A DNA stretch of 64,000 nt from Aedes albopictus (lineage: Eukaryota > Arthropoda > Insecta > Diptera > Culicidae), in NCBI RefSeq assembly GCF_035046485.1, contig NC_085137.1, positions 476,371,396 through 476,435,395 on the forward strand, given 5' to 3'. Positions 63,530 to 64,000 of this stretch are shown one piece after another. Position 1 is the first letter of the stretch. The number at the start of each line of letters is the position of its first letter. The notes beneath the pieces are model-generated. The model was not told the origin of the DNA. It made no database searches and saw only the letters and a list, made by a program, of their open reading frames with translations. The translations under genes and the position numbers were made by a program.

Positions 63530-63949
63530 TACGGTTTCACCTTTCCGTGAAAAGAACAATATATGCTTTACTCGGATTAACCGAAAGGCCATATTGGCGA
63601 CACCAACCCTCAACTACCTGAAGGGCGCTTTGCATCAGGTCGAAAAGGGTGCTAATGCACATACCGACTAACAATGTTAGGTAGTCGTCGGCAAAACCAT
63701 AAGTAGTTGCCTCAATAGCGTATCTGCTACGAGATTCCACAAAAGCGGTGATAAGACTCCCCCTTGGGGGCATCCACAAACACTCAATTTCCTAATCCCT
63801 GCTAGACGCAATGTCGAGAAGAGATATCGGTTTTTGAGCATTTGGTGAATCCAATTGGAAATCATTGGAGATATACCATGACTCCGTGCGGCATCCAATA
63901 TGGCATCGAAAGGCACCCCAACTAACAATTGCAAGTCACAAACAAGCAA
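63530..63949 (-). pseudogene. LOA-like reverse transcriptase, core motifs
   Basis: The first frame (63949-63677) has the RT fingers/palm stretch and GCPQGGVLSPLLWNLVADTL (motif B). A frameshift near 63715 moves to TYGFADDYLTLLVG (motif C, catalytic FADD) and GWCRQYGLSVNPSKAYIVLF (motif D/E). Catalytic FADD is intact, but the frame is broken. Confidence 0.8.
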
Positions 63950-64000
63950 GCTTGCTGAATTGTTGCTTAATAATGGTAATGATAGCTGAACTAAAATTAT

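Larger units (their letters stand above)
61905..64000 (-). mobile_element. LOA/Lian-like non-LTR retrotransposon, degenerate, runs off edge
   Basis: On the minus strand: RT (63949-63530), post-RT region (63320-63276), RNase H (62840-62620), C-terminal Cys-rich end (62350-62295), 3' region to about 61905. The 5' part lies beyond the window. An RNase H domain after RT and the GCPQGGVLSPLLWNL motif point to the LOA/I group; Lian elements of Aedes are LOA members. Frameshifts and stops throughout. Confidence 0.8.

Noticed and set aside
1..64000. Endogenous viral sequences (flavivirus- or rhabdovirus-like)
   Set aside because: None of the frames shows a viral domain that I recognise.

Overview
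The window reads as intergenic or intronic DNA of a large, repeat-rich mosquito genome, most likely an Aedes species. The evidence is a Feilai-type tRNA-derived SINE at 27.8 kb, several other tRNA-derived SINEs, a LOA/Lian-like LINE at the right edge, RTE-like LINE pieces, a Penelope-like element (PLE) with a GIY-YIG domain, dozens of foldback MITEs with TA target duplications, and long degenerate minisatellites. I found no host protein-coding gene, rRNA, true tRNA gene or CRISPR array. The only recognisable proteins are broken retroelement and transposase fragments. All calls come from reading the sequence; no database search was run.

Layout. 0-3 kb: unique-looking DNA and three small MITEs. 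3.2-4.8 kb: a 1.6-kb Tc1-like element with IR/DR-type ends. 5.2-7.7 kb: a 5'-truncated PLE on the minus strand, split by a 1053-bp insertion with a 7-bp target duplication. 8-10.5 kb: SINEs, a foldback and a 962-bp TA element; one SINE is split by a near-perfect 180-bp palindrome made of PLE end sequence. 10.5-11.8 kb: RTE-like reverse transcriptase. 13.7-18.7 kb: an 'ATGGCGG' tandem array that hosts at least three further insertions, one of which carries two different 12-bp satellites. 18.7-31 kb: TA elements separated by degenerate 'GGAATTCCT'-type minisatellites. 32-33.8 kb: a second RTE-like copy followed by a hAT-like MITE. 34.1-36.8 kb: a second tandem-array element, on the minus strand. 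37-41.5 kb: TA elements and a short array of another satellite. 43-46 kb: degenerate repeats and an inverted PLE-like pair. 46.5-49.5 kb: MITEs and a three-level nested foldback. 50.2-51.4 kb: a third RTE-like copy (minus). 52.5-53.4 kb: a third 921-bp palindromic TA element. 55.4-57.5 kb: the third tandem-array element. 58.6-59.9 kb: a 1267-bp element with about 430-bp inverted repeats. 61-64 kb: a mariner-like remnant and a degenerate LOA-type LINE running off the right edge (minus).

How it fits together. The region is a nested record of transposition. Repeated families inside the window allow internal comparison: three elements share end modules but carry unrelated internal tandem arrays; three palindromic TA elements are 921-922 bp although they belong to two sequence subfamilies; two RTE copies are truncated at the same codon; and a paralogous empty site exists for the Tc1-like element. 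The strongest candidate for something poorly described is the class of elements with a conserved 5' module and a 3' hairpin module around variable satellite arrays, which looks Helitron/Helentron-like, though that class assignment is inference.
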